Positions 1 to 10,364 of a stretch of 64,000 nt of DNA are shown in pieces. Where the stretch lies: contig CM033405.1 in the NCBI GenBank assembly GCA_019426215.1, forward strand, positions 6,859,001-6,923,000. The letters are read 5' to 3'. The DNA is from Buddleja alternifolia. Taxonomy: Eukaryota; Streptophyta; Magnoliopsida; Lamiales; Scrophulariaceae. Each line of letters opens with the position of its first letter. Within the stretch, counting starts at the first letter, position 1. The notes under the pieces are model-generated. The model saw only the letters and a program-made list of their open reading frames with translations. It ran no database searches and was not told the origin of the DNA. A program made the position numbers and the translations under genes.

Positions 1-1159
1 TGAATCCGTCATATACTTGAACACCGATCTCCCACAACACCTTCAAATCCTCAATTAAAGGAGCCAAGTAGACATCTATATCATTTCCAGGTTGTTTCGG
101 CCCAGAAATGAGTATAGGCATCATTATATGTTCTCGCTTCATGCATCGCGATGGTGGGAGGTTGTAGATCATCAAAATCACCGGCCATGTACTATGTGAA
201 CTACTTTGCAAGCCATGAGGGTTCATGCCATCTGTAGCCAATACAAGGCGAAGGTTTCTTGATTCTTCACCAAATTCAGGGAAATCATCATCGATCTTTT
301 TCCATTGAGGAGAATCTGAGGGGTGTCGAATCTTGTCATCTTCAATCCTTTCTTCAAGCCTTCTATCAGCATGCCATGTCAAGTCCTTGGCCAACTCTTT
401 ACTACTGTACATACGCTTAAATCGTGGTATTATGGGCAAATATCACATGGTTTTGACAGGAGCAGATCCATTCTTCTTGTACCGCGAGGTGCCACATTTC
501 GGACAAACCTTCGATGATGCATAGTCAGTTCTAAACAATATGCAATTATTGAGACAAGCATGTATCCTCTCATATCCCATGCCAATTGAGGTTAACATCT
601 TCTTAGCCTCAGACGTACAATTAGGTAACACATTATCCTCGGGTAGCATGGTTTTTAATAGATCAAGTAAGTCTATGAAACTCTTATCACTCCACCCATT
701 GTTGGCTTTTAACTGGTAGAGGTTTAAGACTGCTTTCAATCCTATGAATTTACTACCACTATACAGTGGTATCTTTGAATCACTTGTCAAATTGTCAAAC
801 ATCTTGAGACAATTTCGCAAATCCTCCTCAATCACATTTGTCATCTCCTCCAAACGATCAGGCTCATAATCATTCATGTCCAAATCCCGTGATCGATATG
901 ATGTACCACCCAAATCATCTGAGGTGACACTGCTATCATCGTGTCTTGTCCAACGTGTGTAGCTTTTATCAATTCCATTACACACCAAATGATCTTCTAA
1001 TCCACGTGGACTAATTCTCTTTCCAAAACAACAACGTAAACACGGGCAACTGATTCTAGTCCGATCTGATGCCTGCTCAATCGCAAAATTGATGAATTCT
1101 TTCACCCCTTTCTCATATTGCTCCGACATACGATCCACTAATATCCAACTTCGATCCAT
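1..1159 (-). pseudogene. TNP2-type CACTA transposase, N-terminal part with one in-frame stop
   Basis: Transposase expected to bind the element's termini and catalyse cut-and-paste transposition in the nucleus. Translation from ATG at 1159 gives the transposase-associated domain (residues about 1-75, with the CPCLRC cysteine cluster and a following H-Y-W pattern), then the start of the Transposase_21 (TNP2) domain (CPKCGTSRYKK, then PIIPRFKRMY). The frame is broken by TGA at 443-445. It then stays open to the window edge and includes LVLATDGMNPHG, the region holding the first conserved acidic residue of the family. The stop falls where relatives usually have a tryptophan, so TGG to TGA is the simplest explanation. 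The C-terminal half is outside the window. No intron is evident. Family identity is secure from motif order; activity of this copy is unlikely unless the stop is read through. Confidence 0.88.
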
Positions 1160-1875
1160 CTTGATTCTGAATTAATTAAATTAAACAATTTTAATATCAC
1201 TTCATAGTTGAATTAATTAAATAATTTTTATTTTAATTTATTTCCCATTATTCTAGAAAAAATTCGGCAGAGTAACGACACAAATTTTTTTACCAAGTTC
1301 TCGACTTAATCTTCCCCCGGGTGGGTTGCAACCAACAAAATTCGGATCTTACGATCAACTAAAATTCAATTTTGATACATCCATCTTGATTCTTAATTAA
1401 TTAAATTAAATAATTTTAACATCAGTTCAGTTGAATTAATTAAATTATTTTAATTTTAATTTATTTCCCATTATCCTCGAAAAAATTCGGCAGAGTAACA
1501 ACGCAAAAATTTCTACCAAGTTCTCAACTTAATCTTCCCCCAAACTTGCAACCGACAAAATTCGCATCTTTCAACCACAACAAACCCAACATTCTAATCT
1601 TTCACCCACAACAAACCCAAAATGTCGATCTCACTACACGAAAATATTGATCACCAGTTGGATCACATAAAGCAACATATTTCAAGCAAATTCAAATATT
1701 GATCACCAGTTGGATCATATAAATCACATAAAACTAAAACTAAAGCATCATTTTATAAATATTGATCACCAGTTGGATCACATAAAGCATCATATTTTCA
1801 AAAATTTGACAGAGTAACAACGCACAAATTTCTACCAAGTTCTCGACTTAATCTTCCCCCAAAATTGCAACCCAA
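1160..1875. repeat. Direct repeats in the CACTA leader
   Basis: A block of roughly 190 bp immediately upstream of the transposase start (1159-1355) is repeated at about 1381-1570, offset 223 bp. A shorter third copy lies at 1800-1875; the shared core includes ATTCGGCAGAGTAAC and CTTAATCTTCCCCC. A 23-bp motif containing TGATCACCAGTTGGATCA recurs three times between 1645 and 1785. The second large copy duplicates the start-codon context and so creates a 9-codon upstream ORF (ATG at 1384-1382, minus strand). Confidence 0.7.
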
Positions 1876-2515
1876 CAAAACCAATCCATCAATTCGTTCA
1901 CAAAACCAATCAAACTTCACAAAACCATGGATGCATTAAACAATGTCAACCAAAAAAATAGAACAAAAATCCAATCATAATACCAACATATCATAGCATA
2001 AATCAAAAATCCAACAATCAAGAAACCACAATTAACATAACTTATATATAACAAATACCCACATTATATAATCACAAAACCAATTAATATAATCAACTTT
2101 AACATAACAACAATCCACATTATAACATAATCAACTATAACATAACATAACAAAAATCCACATTATATAATTCACAAAACCCCCATTTAACATAACATAT
2201 ATATAACAACAATCAAGAAATTAACATATAACCCATATTATATAATTCACAAAACCTAATTAACATAACATATATATATAACAACAATCAAGAAAGTAAC
2301 ATATAACCCACATTATATAATTCACAAAATCCCAATTAACATAACATATATATAACAACAATCAAGATATTAACTTATAACACACATTATATAATTCACA
2401 AAACCCCAATTAATTAACATAACATATGTATAACAACAATTAAAATATTAACATATAACCCTAATTATCATAACATATATAAAATATACACAACATATAT
2501 ATATAAGTATATATC
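1876..2515. repeat. AT-rich leader with about 75-bp tandem repeats
   Basis: There is no coding sequence here. Between about 2160 and 2470 a unit of 73-79 bp containing ACATAACATATATATAACA and TTATATAATTCACAAAAC is repeated about four times with small indels. It belongs to the non-coding 5' part of the CACTA element. Confidence 0.6.
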
Positions 2516-2905
2516 TATAAGGTGAGAGAGAGTCGAAAGAGAGAGACGAGAGGCGCTCGGGTGGTGGTGGTGGCGGCAGCGGCGACGGTATAAAGTGGTG
2601 GTGGCGGTATATGGTGGGTGTGGTGGTGGTGGCGCCGAGGTCGGTGGTGTGTGTATATATATATTTATATAGCTAGAGATATATATAGATCTAGTAGAAG
2701 AGAGAGAGAGAGAGAATAATGGTGGTGGCGGCGGCGAAGGTGGTAGTGGTGGTTGCGGCAGTGACCGGGGTTGGCGACGGTGAGGGTGGCGGTGGTGGTG
2801 GTGGAGGAGTCGAGTGAGAGAGAGAGAGAGAGAGTAGAGAGAGATGAGTGAGAGAGAGAGAGAGAGATCGGTCGAAATGGGGGGGGGAATGGGATTTTCA
2901 TTTTT
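2516..2905. repeat. GA and GGT/GGC low-complexity block of the CACTA
   Basis: Runs of GAGAGA alternate with GGTGGTGGC-type triplets. On the minus strand this reads as (CT)n followed by (CAC/CCG)n. The same order, just inside the subterminal repeats, occurs in all the shorter CACTA copies in this window, so it is a shared module of the family. The open frames across it (for example 2468-2992, minus) translate to Ser/Leu/Pro/His low complexity and are not supported as genes. Confidence 0.7.
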
Positions 2906-2909
2906 TTTT

Positions 2910-3192
2910 TTAAATAGCGGTTTATTGAAAAATCGCTGTAACCGGTCCGGGTTGTTACAGCGGTTTTTCAATAAACCGCTATAATTGACCAATTAAAGCG
3001 GTTTTGCGAAAAACTGCTGTAACAGCCCTGGACCGGTTACAACGGTTTTTCGTTGAACCGCTGTAATTGGTCATCCGGTTTCACCTATTACAGCAGTTCT
3101 TCGTTGAACCGCTGTAATAGGCCCCTCGGTTCAGCGGTTTTCTAAAAACCGCTGTAATAAGTCCGCTGTAATAGTGTATTTTTGTAGTAGTG
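2910..3192 (-). repeat. CACTA terminal inverted repeat and subterminal palindromes
   Basis: The terminus is at 3160-3192. Inside it, TTACAGCGGTT and its complement AACCGCTGTAA alternate, so most neighbouring copies form short hairpins with variable loops. In En/Spm elements such subterminal repeats are transposase-binding sites; that role is inferred here from family knowledge. Confidence 0.82.
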
Positions 3193-3367
3193 TACAACAT
3201 AAAGGTAAAAGCCCTATACAATCTATTTCCTCATTGGCATAATCCTAACAATCTCCCACTTGCACTCAATGTCAATCACTATGGTATCTAATACCCATCC
3301 TTTCTAGATGTTGCTCTAGCACCACTTATGATAGTGGCTTGGTGAGTGGGTTAGCTACATTATTCAC

Positions 3368-3720
3368 TCAATCTATTTTCTCCACGATAATATTGCCTCT
3401 TCCAATGATCTCTCTAATGATATGATATCTTCTCTCTATGTGTTTGGATTTTTTGTGAGAACATAGTTCCTTAGCCTGCGAGATGATTTCGTTGTTGTCA
3501 CAGAAGAGTGGCAATTGGAGCTCTACACTAGGAACCACTTGCAGGTCGGCCACGAATTTCTTTATCCAAACAGCTTCATTGGCAGCCTTTGAGGCAGCCG
3601 CGTATTCAGCTTCAGTGGTGGAATCAGCAGTTGTGCTTTGCTTGGAAATTTTTCAAGTCACTGCTCCACCATTCAAAGTGAATACAATCCCAGAAGTAGA
3701 CAAATGATCGTCGACATCTG
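3368..3720 (-). pseudogene. Copia RNase H fragment
   Basis: RNase H removes the RNA strand during reverse transcription. The minus-strand translation includes STTEAEY (upstream, around 3610), then FCDNNEIISQAKE and KSKHIERRYHIIRE, which are the conserved copia RNase H blocks (catalytic E and D, and the H of the last motif). The stretch just upstream that should join it to RT (about 3720-3800) has no open frame. It is a decayed part of the 3193-8970 element. Confidence 0.8.
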
Positions 3721-3809
3721 ACCGACTCCACTTTAAGTTTTCCATCTCTATATGTCAAACACACATCCTTAGTTCTTCTTAAGTACTTAAGGATACATTT
3801 CACAGAAAT

Positions 3810-4800
3810 TCAATGCTTTTCTCCTAGGTTAGCTTGAAACATACTTGCTACGCTCACAGCGTAAACAATGTCTGGTCTTATGTATAACATAGCGTACATG
3901 AGACTCCTCACAGCTGATGCATAGGGAACGACACTCATCCTTCTTCGATCTTCCTCACTTTGAGAACACATCGATTTGGAGAGGTGAAATCCATGTCTCA
4001 TGGGTAACATGCCTCTCTTAGAATCTTTTGTCCCAAACCTTTTCAAAACCTTTTCTAAGTAGAGAGTTTGGGAAAGCCCCATTTTCCTATCTGCTCTATC
4101 CCTGTAGATGCGAATCCCAAGGATATAGGTGGCTTCTCCCAAATCATTCATGGAGAACGTTCTTGAGAGCCATACTTTGACCGAGGTCAATAGGCCTATA
4201 TCATTTTTTATCAGTAGAATGTCGTTTACATACAGGACCAAAAACGATATTTTACTCCCACTAGTTTTCTTGTAAATGCATGGCTCATCTTCGTTCTTGA
4301 TGAAATCATAGTTCCTAACTTCATCAAAATGGAGATTCCAGCTCCGCGATGCTTGTTTAAATTCATAAATAGATCTATTTAATTTACACACCTTATGAGA
4401 ATCTTTGTTAGATATAAAATCCTTGAGCTGTTCCATATAGATGTCCTTTTAAGGAATCCATTTAGGAATGCAGTATTCACATCCATTTGCCACATTTCAT
4501 AATCCAGATGTGTGGATATAGAAAGCAGAATCCTGATGGATTTGATCATGGCTACAGGCCAGAAGGTTTCCTCATAGTCAATGCCCTCCTTTTGACTATA
4601 AACTTTTGCCACTAGCCTGGCCTTATATGTATCCACGTTGCCATTCGGACTAATCTTTCTCTTGTAAATGCATTTGCTACCTATCGATACAATGCCCCAG
4701 GAGAGATTCACAAGAGTTCAGACTTGGTTCGAATACATCGAATCTATCTCTATTTTCATAGCCTCAAGCCATTTCGCAGAGTCTATGCCCGTCATTGCTT
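3810..4800 (-). pseudogene. Copia reverse transcriptase, frameshifted, active-site D to N
   Basis: Two overlapping minus-strand frames (4711-4379 and 4436-3810) together cover the RVT_2 domain. Recognisable blocks are KARLVAKVYSQKEGIDYEETF, DVNTAFLNG, the catalytic box and LGEATYILGIRI. The box reads LYVNDILL where the family has YVDD, so the first catalytic aspartate is asparagine (GAC to AAC). A frameshift lies near 4380-4436, and in-frame stops flank the domain. This copy cannot encode an active enzyme. Confidence 0.85.
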
Positions 4801-5180
4801 GATCGTAAGTTGAGGGACCATCTCCATAGTTTCCTTTTGATACGACATACAAAGTATGCTCTCTTTGTAGAAGATAACCATTTCTCTCAGGAGGTTGAAA
4901 TACTCTACTCGATCTATGCGATGTTGGTTACATTAGGGTTGGGTCAGTTCGAGTTTCTTCACAGTGGTCTCTAAAGGAGTTTCATTTTGTTCTACAAGAA
5001 CAATCTTTCTTCATGCACGACCTTCTCGAATGAATTTGTCTTCTAGAAAGTAAGCATGTAATGTAACAATGATCTTCTAATCATCTTATAGATAAAAGAG
5101 GTATCCCATTGAATCTTATGGGAAATTAACAAAATGTCCCTCTAGAGATTTGTCTTTCAATTTCTCAATCTTTGTCATCT

Positions 5181-5600
5181 TCATATAAGCTGGACAACCC
5201 ATCTTTGTCCACTCCATATCTCATATGGAGTTTCAGGAATAGACCTAGAAGGACATATTTTCAAGATGTACGCTACTGTAAGTACTGCATGACCCGAGAA
5301 TGATATGAGAAGATCCGTGTAGACGAGGATCAAGCGAGACATATCTAATAATGTTCTATTTCGACGCTTGACCACCCCATTTAGTTGTGGAGTCGCTTGA
5401 GGAGTTAATTGTAACACTATTCCATGTTCTAATAAGAATTTACCAACTTCAGCACTCATGTATTCTCTACCTCGATCCGATCAGAGTGTCTAAATATGTT
5501 TCCCCATTTAGTTTTCAACTAAGGCCTTAAATTCTTTGAACCATCGAATGGATTCAGACTTGTACTTCAATAAGTATACAAGACCATACCTAGAGTGGTC
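5181..5600 (-). pseudogene. Copia integrase core fragment, catalytic E to K
   Basis: The minus-strand frame 5459-5181 encodes the end of the integrase core (GIVLQLTPQATPQLNGVV, then RRNRTLLDMSR) and the following region PETPYEIW. In the DDE triad the last residue normally sits in GV-x-E-RRNRT; here it is lysine (AAG). Upstream coding similarity continues to about 5600 without a long open frame. Between 5600 and 6120 I see only decayed sequence, presumably the rest of integrase and protease. Confidence 0.8.
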
Positions 5601-6128
5601 GTCTGTACTCTCCAGCATGACCCAGTCTTAGATGCCAGAAAAGTCTTTGATTTTTCCTAGATATACCACGTTTCTTGATGATAGTGTTTGTTGTACAAAT
5701 ATTTTGGATATTCAAGTAATATAAACCACTTAATAAGGATGCAGGCCAACGCATTCATTTCTTAAAAAAGTATTGCAAACATTATTCTTAAAACGACAAT
5801 CGTATCCTATCTTAACCAAAGCAGGAATTGAACATATATTTTTAAGCCCATTAGCAAAATAAGGCAATCATCTAATGTAACTAAATATGCAAAAGATCAA
5901 ATAAAAGAAGTGGATCCAATATGCATGGATGCTACAGTACTATGTCCAGTATCATCATTGATCATCACTTCTCACTCTTTGAGCCTCCTGCTTCTTTCCA
6001 GATCCTATTTCAAAACACAGACATGAGCACTGGTTCCAGATCTAGAATCCGAGAAGTAGAGAATACAGTCATAGAATAATTTGTTTCTAAAATATTAAGT
6101 TCCATATCTGAAGCAGCTTCAACCTTCA

Positions 6129-6190
6129 TCTTGGGACATCCATGCTTCTAGTGACCAGCCTATTTGCAATAAAGGCAGATGTCTGACTTC
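6129..6190 (-). pseudogene. Copia gag zinc knuckle remnant
   Basis: The minus-strand translation reads as a CCHC knuckle (C-x2-C-x3-GH-x4-C) in which two positions are stop codons. It ends in the GCPK sequence typical of copia gag. It lies between the gag core and the decayed protease and integrase region, as expected. Confidence 0.65.
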
Positions 6191-6479
6191 TTTAATCTAT
6201 GCCCTTTGAACTTTTGAACCTTGGGTGCCTTACCTTTTCCTATGTTTCCCTTAGCCTTGAGGTCTCCCTTCTACTTCTTGCCTATTTTTTTCTTGTAGTT
6301 CTTAAAAGCTCCTGTGGTAGAGATAGTTAAAGCAGACTCTTTTCCATTTGATTCCTTTGGGCATAGGCACTTATCAACTTGTTCATTAGCCAAGCTAAAG
6401 CACATTCGATATCATTCATATTAAAATTCACTATGAACTGGGAAAAAGAGCTAGGGAGTCATTGAAGGATGAAATCATT

Positions 6480-6960
6480 CTGAAGCTAAAAATCCATGAA
6501 GAAATCGAGAGCCTCCAATCTCTCTATCATGGAAATCATTTTGAGTACGTGGTCCCCCACATTTTCGCCTTCGCCCATCCTTGCTCTGAAGAGTTCTCTT
6601 GATATCTCATATTGAGCAGTCCTACTGTGTTGTCCATAATGCCCCTTGAGATGCAGCATTATCAATTTTGAGTCTTTCATGTTCTCGTGCGAGCGCTGTA
6701 AATCATTGTTCATCTAGTCAAGCATATACCCCTTGACACGAAGGTCGTCCTTATACCAAGTGTCATAGGCGTTTCATGCTTCGTCATCAGCATCCTCTGT
6801 CAGGACAGGGGATTTTTGGCTTCAAGTACATAGATGACAGACTCCAAACTAAGGACAATCCTTACGTTTCTGAGCCAACCAATGTAGTTTGGTCTAGTGA
6901 GGACGTTTTTCTCAAGCAAAATCATGATGGGTTATTAACCATTTTCAGAGAGATATAAGA
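6480..6960 (-). pseudogene. Copia gag (UBN2/DUF4219-type) remnant
   Basis: Gag forms the virus-like particle in the cytoplasm. The upstream part (about 6930-6800) reads LTRPNYIGWLRNVRIVL, the typical start of this gag family. The downstream frame 6713-6486 holds ENMKDSKLIMLHLKGHY, then ISRELFRARMGEGENVGDHV. In-frame stops separate the two parts. It is the N-terminal end of the element. Confidence 0.8.
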
Positions 6961-8296
6961 CTGCAAAAAATAAAGAAAGATGCAATTAGGTTATTATGTT
7001 GTAAACTAAATAAAAAAACCGGACTATAATTTTTTATTTGGCTCCCCAATACATTTTTGAAATCATTGCACTTCCACTGCAATATTCGAAAATATAATTG
7101 GAAAGATTTCATAGTGAGTGATTGAGTTGTTTAATAAATCTGGTGAGTTGCAACCCTTTAACGATATATGACTCACGGAATTTATTAAAGTGGCAATCCT
7201 TGCCAACCTTGTCAAACAAGCGTTTCAATCTTAGTTTGGCTCATCGATCATGAGACAGCAATATTTTAACGATATATAGGTTGTCATCTATCTGAACTTG
7301 GGCCCATCAACTCGTATCAATCTAACATTTGAATTCCATCTTGCAACCTTGTAATGACATAGGGTGTGGAATTTGCTTCGATTGATGGCATCAAATGCAC
7401 TTAGAAGATTTGAATAAATACTTGGTGCATAGGCCCCAGCTTTTGGGAAGAAATTATGCATTAGATATTAATTCATTTCTCCTAAGTTTGATGGAGAACC
7501 GCGATATCCAATTCCCTTTTGTATAAATTCAGTATTATTTAGTTGGAGAATTTTGGTTTGATTGTTAGTCTCACTTTGCACATTACCCATTTTAACGCGC
7601 AGACATGGATATTAATAAAAGCATAAAACGCCTAGCAATTCTACCACACATGATTTCCAAGGACTTATCTAGATTGGGCAAGCCAATAGCCCAATCGGGG
7701 GTTAAGGGGCTATAAGATCTAACCTATCGTCTAACTTCGGGTCTTCCAGCTCTAAGCAGATTTTCTTCCTTCATGGCCCTATTCTAATAGTTACATAGAA
7801 ATGCAACCTATACATAAATCTATGAAAATTAAAATATAAGCCGGGGGCTCAAACTCTGGCCCAATACAACCCAAATAACAAAACCAAAAAAAAAAAAAAA
7901 ATAGTCCATGGCATGCATCAAAGCAACAAGATAAAAGTTAATCATTATGTTGGCTTTAATTTCTTTCAAAAAAGAGAAAATTAAAATCTAATTTTAATTT
8001 GATTAGATGAGGATTGAAAAATAATAAGAATTAATTTAAATCTAATTTAAAATTAATTCACATTTAATCCTACTTTCATTAAATCTAATTTAAATTCAAA
8101 AAATTATTTTCCAAATGATTTGACAAAGAATTAATTCAAAATAAATTCATTAGTCTAGGCTTAATTATAATTTCAAATCTAATTTAAAATTATGTCTTAA
8201 ATCAATTCCAAATTAATTTTATTCAAATTTAATTTTAAAATCATTTTAAATAAATTAATGATTTATTTTATTTTTAAATTGGGTTGACCCATGGGT
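6961..8296. other. AT-rich stretch, probably copia 5' leader; no gene seen
   Basis: No open frame with recognisable content. The position, between the gag start and the putative primer site at 8950, suggests an untranslated leader or older insertions. There is a poly-A run at about 7885-7905, and 7960-8280 is extremely AT-rich with AATTTAAAT-like motifs. Confidence 0.4.
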
Positions 8297-8675
8297 CGCT
8301 TTGGTGATCCACTCGAAACCCAACCAGGTCGCCCTAAATTTTTTTTAAAACTTTTATTAATGTGGGACACGGAGCTGCCCACATACGTGTGGACCACTCC
8401 GTGGCCCACAAAGCAGCAGTCCGCATAGGTGGACTATTTGCTGGCCCATTAGGGCCACGAGCAGTCCGCTTACAGTGCCTCCTGTTCGCTTTGGTGATCC
8501 ACCCGAAACCCAACCAGGTCGCCCAATTTTTTTAAAAGAACTTTTATTAATGTGGGACATGGAGTTGCCCACATACGTGTGGACCACTCCACGGCCCACA
8601 AAGCAGCAGTCTGAATAGGCAGGCTATCTGCTGGCTCATTAGGACCGTGGCAGACTGCTCGGCAGTGCCACCTGT
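8297..8675. repeat. 190-bp tandem duplication
   Basis: Two adjacent copies (8297-8486 and 8487-8675) begin CGCTTTGGTGATCCAC and share CCCACATACGTGTGGACCAC, with scattered substitutions and one small indel. Both contain overlapping minus-strand frames, which are by-products of the duplication, not genes. Confidence 0.8.
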
Positions 8676-8948
8676 TCCGACGGCTGCCAACGATTTGTTT
8701 GAGTCATTTTTTGCCCTATTTTTCAAATGGTCAATTGTATAATCTTGCATTGATTTAAATACGATATGTAAAAATAATTTATTTTCAAAAAATAAATCAC
8801 GCAATTGTCTAACAAATTAGATTTAATATTCCAGAAATTAAATCTATGCATGAAAAATATAATCTAATAAAAAATTTCATGATGAATCAATCATAAATAT
8901 AAAATTTTCCAACATAACAAAAAACTAAATCATTAGATGCCATAAAGT

Positions 8949-10364
8949 TGGCTCTAACTGTTGTGAATCCTGGTTCATGCACAGTGAAAAATAAAATGTA
9001 TCCGAATTCACAATTGGATCACTTTTATGGTTTAATGATTTTTCATAAAAACGGTGTAATTCAAATTAAATCTAAAACTAACCTCATAGTAGAAATAATA
9101 TTCTTGATCTTCAATGATAGCAGCAACCCTAGCTTTCTGCCTGTAGATATCAAGCTGGAAATAAAGTTGATGAAAAACCCTCCTTCTCCGGCTTAGTGAT
9201 GGCTATAGAGGTAAGGGGAAATGATTTTTTTTTTCTTCTATAGTTGTTATGATGACTTATGTGAGGTTAATTATATTGAGGTGTATTTAAATGAGATGAT
9301 GGGCTTGGAATTGATTCCTCGAGCCCATCAACCTCATGTTACACTCCTACTTCACCCTTTAGTGGGCTAAGTTAACTTTCAACTTAGTCCACTTATAAAT
9401 TAAGTCCACCATATATTAATGTAATTAATATATGCTATTAATTGATAATTAGCCAAATTATTTAATCCAATTAATAATTTAGGCAATAGGAATAAATAAT
9501 AAATTATTCTATCTAATTATTATTTGGTTTGTAATTTATTACAATTAATCTAATTAATTAAATAAATTCATTTGTTCATCAAATAACAAATTACTATATT
9601 AACCTTATTCAGCAACTAGAGATTTTCTTCACTTATTTCCTTGAAAGTGCAATCCTCTAGGTTTGTCTCAATTGGCAATGGTAAGAAACCAAGGATGTGG
9701 GTGTCACCTAACCAGTCCTGTGGACCCACATCAAACCCAATTGAGATTAAACTGATTTTATCAATACGAACCTTTAGATTACAAACACCATGAGACTATA
9801 AGTCTTTCATTGTAACATCTCGATCGAGTGAGAGTCATGAAAAGCATCAAGCTCACAGGACTCGATACCGTGCTTAAGAAATCATAGTAAGATGACATTG
9901 CCAAACTACCCCTTGTGTTCCACACTAGTTAGTTTATCTGTTTTGCCAAAGACTTATATTATTTACCTATGATTGCATAAGACGTTGACTCGTTTACTAC
10001 TCGAGACAGTCATTCCCATTTTGGCAGTCACCGAACAATTGCTGCTTGCCCACCTGGACCGTACTTCGAGGTCAATCCTACCTAAGGGTGAATTGGATTT
10101 GACTACTCTAATAACAAGTCTAGTGTCACAAGCACAATTTTCATGACTTCTTAGGTCTAAGGCTCACGTCCACTATCGTGACCAGTAACCCAATCATTGA
10201 CCGTCACCGAGTAAATACCCATGTGATTAAATTACTGTGATCTGTGTTCGAATATGTCAATTACAGTAACATATCTACAGCACAAGCTCCCATTAAAACC
10301 TGTCACGCCCTACTTCACCTGTTTGGTAATTAAATCATCAAAATATCCAATAATGTGGTTTAGA
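8949..10364 (-). repeat. Possible copia 5' LTR region, interrupted by a CACTA at its right end
   Basis: The damaged tRNA-Met primer site GGCTCTAAC (8950-8958) is followed by TGTTGTGAATCC, which on the minus strand would be an LTR end (GGATTCACAACA). The region is AT-rich up to about 9610. From 9650 to 10360 it is more balanced and non-coding. I could not find a match to the 58 bp of 3' LTR visible at 3193-3250, so the extent and even the identity of this LTR remain uncertain. Confidence 0.35.

Larger units (their letters stand above)
1..3192 (-). mobile_element. CACTA (En/Spm-like) transposon, 5' portion, cut by window edge
   Basis: A class II CACTA element read on the minus strand. Its 5' terminus is at 3192 and its 3' part lies left of position 1. 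The terminus reads CACTACTACAAAAATACAC on the minus strand. Inward of it are about a dozen half-sites of TATTACAGCGGTT in both orientations (2910-3170), then GA-rich and GGT-rich low complexity, an AT-rich leader, and the transposase. The element lies inside the LTR of the copia element that starts at 3193. The same termini and module order recur in the elements at 10365, 36587, 43048 and 45588, so this is the only visible transposase-bearing relative of those copies. The other terminus and the target duplication are out of view. Confidence 0.85.
3193..8970 (-). mobile_element. Decayed Ty1/copia retrotransposon (minus strand)
   Basis: Domains appear in copia order on the minus strand: gag (6960-6480), zinc knuckle (about 6190), integrase (about 5181-5600), reverse transcriptase (3810-4800) and RNase H (3368-3720). 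On the left, the purine-rich tract AAGTGGGAGAT (minus, 3261-3251) abuts a TGTTAGGATT LTR start at 3250; only 58 bp of that 3' LTR remain before the CACTA insertion at 3192. On the right, GGCTCTAAC at 8950-8958 looks like a damaged complement of a tRNA-Met primer site, followed by TGTTGTGAATCC as the possible inner edge of the 5' LTR. All reading frames are broken by stops and frameshifts. Confidence 0.75.

Noticed and set aside
2468..2992. 174-codon open frame on the minus strand in the first CACTA
   Set aside because: It translates to Ser/Leu/Pro/His/Tyr low complexity from GA and GGT repeats; there is no domain, and the frame runs through terminal repeats.
8357..8804. Two similar minus-strand frames of 80-85 codons as a duplicated gene
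   Set aside because: Similarity is due to a 190-bp tandem DNA duplication; no domain, and the frames are not conserved outside the overlap.
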